Shown here: positions 62,713 to 64,000 of the stretch, piece after piece
How the letters are laid out: the number at the start of each line of letters is the position of its first letter
Position numbering within the stretch: the stretch's first letter is position 1
Source of the DNA: Leishmania mexicana MHOM/GT/2001/U1103
Lineage: Eukaryota > Euglenozoa > Kinetoplastea > Trypanosomatida > Trypanosomatidae
Direction of reading: 5' to 3'
DNA: 64,000 nt
Assembly (NCBI RefSeq): GCF_000234665.1
Contig: NC_018338.1
Coordinates: 784,084-848,083 of the forward strand
Notes under the pieces: model-generated
What the model was told of the DNA's origin: nothing
What the model saw: the letters and a program-made list of their open reading frames with translations, nothing else
Database searches by the model: none
Program-made: the position numbers and the translations under genes

Positions 62713-63919
62713 ATGTGCTCGAGAGTGATGGCGGGCCCGAGGCGTAGCCCTTGAAAGGGGGGAGCCCTTCGTGGTGTGATGGAGGCGCAAGCGGTATGCA
62801 CAGAGAGCGGTAACTCGTGAGGGACTCACTTTCAAGGTCTGGCGTATGTGGGCCTCTTTTTATATTCGACCCCCTACTCCATGTGCCGCCGTCCCCCTTT
62901 TCTTCTATTTTCCTGTTGGTCTTGAATGGCGCGACCGTGGGCATCCGCTCTGTGTTCTCTTCCCCCCTCCTTTCCTCTCCGCTCCTCGCCTCTCCTCTTT
63001 CTCGTCTGCACGCGTATTAGGTGTCGTTGTCTGCGTGGGTGGCGGTCACGTATTGAGCTAAGACTGTCTTCCTTTGTGTGGTCCTTTCCTTTGTTTTGTT
63101 TTTCTTTCCCGTTTCCCTTTCCACCTTTGTGTAATTTTGGCGTGTAGTACCCGACATGGTGATGAGGCCTTTTTGTTGTTGCTGCCCCCAGTGTGCGTGT
63201 ATGCGCGCGCGAGGGAGTTGTTGGTGTACTTGTTCTTTCCACCCCCTTTGCCCCCTCCCCCCTCCTTTTTGTTTTTGTTTGCTACGTCGCGCACCCACAC
63301 ACACGCACTCGTGTTTTCTTCTCTTCTTCCTTCTCCTATCCTATGCATTCAAGCTTTCCAGTCAGGGCATCAACGCGAAAAAAAAGTCGTTGCGCACGAA
63401 GGAGGGCGGGAGAGAGGAACCACGAAGACGACGACAAGCAGACATGGCGGCTCGTGAATAGTCTTGGGCGCTGTGCGGTTTGATCTCCTTCCTTCCAGCT
63501 CACCCGGACGTCTTCCTGTGTGTAAAGATATATATATGTACATGTATTTATACACGTATATATATATATCTATATATGTCGTTGTCGTTGTCGCTATGTG
63601 TGCCCGCTTCTGAGCATTACCAGTACATTCATGTTTAATTCATGTCGTCGTTGCTGTGGTGGTGGTGAAGATGAGTGGGTTTTGGGGTAGAGGCGGGAAG
63701 AGAAGGGAAGGGAGGAGAAAGGGGGAGGGCAGGGAGACAGGGGTAGGAGACAGCGTAGGCAAGACATAGAATGTGGGCAACTGCGGGTTGCCTCTGTTTT
63801 CCCTCCTTCCCTTCCCTTTGCTTCCTTCCTTCCTTCCCGACTTTTCCCCGCCACCATCATTTGATTACACCGCGGGTTCTCGAAGAGTATCCTAACATAA
63901 AGCAAATCATACCTCCACA

Positions 63920-63954
<35 letters not shown>

Positions 63955-64000
63955 CGAGAAGGAGAGAGACACGCCAGCTACAGCAACAGATCTTACTGTT
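62713..64000 (+). other. 3' UTR/intergenic to the end of the window
   Basis: No coding signal. T/C-rich tracts, TA-rich stretches at 63527-63577, a G-run-rich purine stretch at 63690-63752 and an AC repeat at 63921-63952. The next gene lies beyond the window. Confidence 0.65.
63921..63952 (+). repeat. AC microsatellite, 16 units
   Basis: Uninterrupted AC dinucleotides near the right edge. Confidence 0.95.

Noticed and set aside
1..64000. tRNA, rRNA, snRNA genes, CRISPR arrays or a strand-switch region
   Set aside because: No cloverleaf, rRNA-like or spacer-repeat pattern was noticed, and all genes run in one direction. A covariance-model scan was not possible, so small RNAs in the spacers remain unexcluded.

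Overview
The window is a stretch of nuclear chromosome from a kinetoplastid, almost certainly Leishmania. Every supportable gene is intronless and on the + strand, as in one polycistronic transcription unit. Genes are separated by long pyrimidine-rich, microsatellite-rich spacers with T/C tracts followed by AG, which is the signature of spliced-leader trans-splicing. Coding DNA is GC-rich. Three copies of the kinetoplastid-only gene KMP-11 are present, next to RBP33, ribosomal protein L12 and an adenine aminohydrolase. From memory this order matches L. major chromosome 35; I could not check that. No tRNA, rRNA, CRISPR array or bacterial-type operon was seen.

Layout. 1-491: the 3' end of a low-complexity protein gene. 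1558-3075: a kinetoplastid hypothetical protein. 3076-7111: a 4 kb gene desert with an extreme-GC block followed by AT-richer DNA and a degenerate retroposon (SIDER-like). 7112-8752: an LYR-motif/lipase-3-like fusion whose nucleophile serine is replaced by alanine. 9465-16679: two membrane-anchored short-chain dehydrogenases flanking the adenine aminohydrolase. 17779-20976: a 1065-residue hypothetical protein. 21650-22144: ribosomal protein L12 (uL11). 23668-24492: a two-RRM protein (RBP33-like), followed by 6.6 kb without a gene. 31084-36340: three KMP-11 copies with mosaic flanks. 37919-41517: a small basic, probably mitochondrial protein and a methyltransferase-like protein. 43416-52217: a giant 2933-residue protein whose two ends resemble ATG2, the autophagy lipid-transfer bridge. 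53898-55478: an ATP-grasp ligase, followed by a second, larger retroposon remnant that keeps part of the Pr77/HDV-like ribozyme hallmark. 57820-62712: a DExH helicase with a long Pro/Ala-rich N-terminus.

The genes do not form a pathway. As usual in trypanosomatids they are co-transcribed, and expression is likely set after transcription by UTRs, SIDER elements and RNA-binding proteins. Start codons were chosen as the first ATG downstream of a plausible spliced-leader acceptor; several frames stay open upstream of that ATG only through non-ATG codons. Splice acceptors listed here are inferred from sequence, not mapped.
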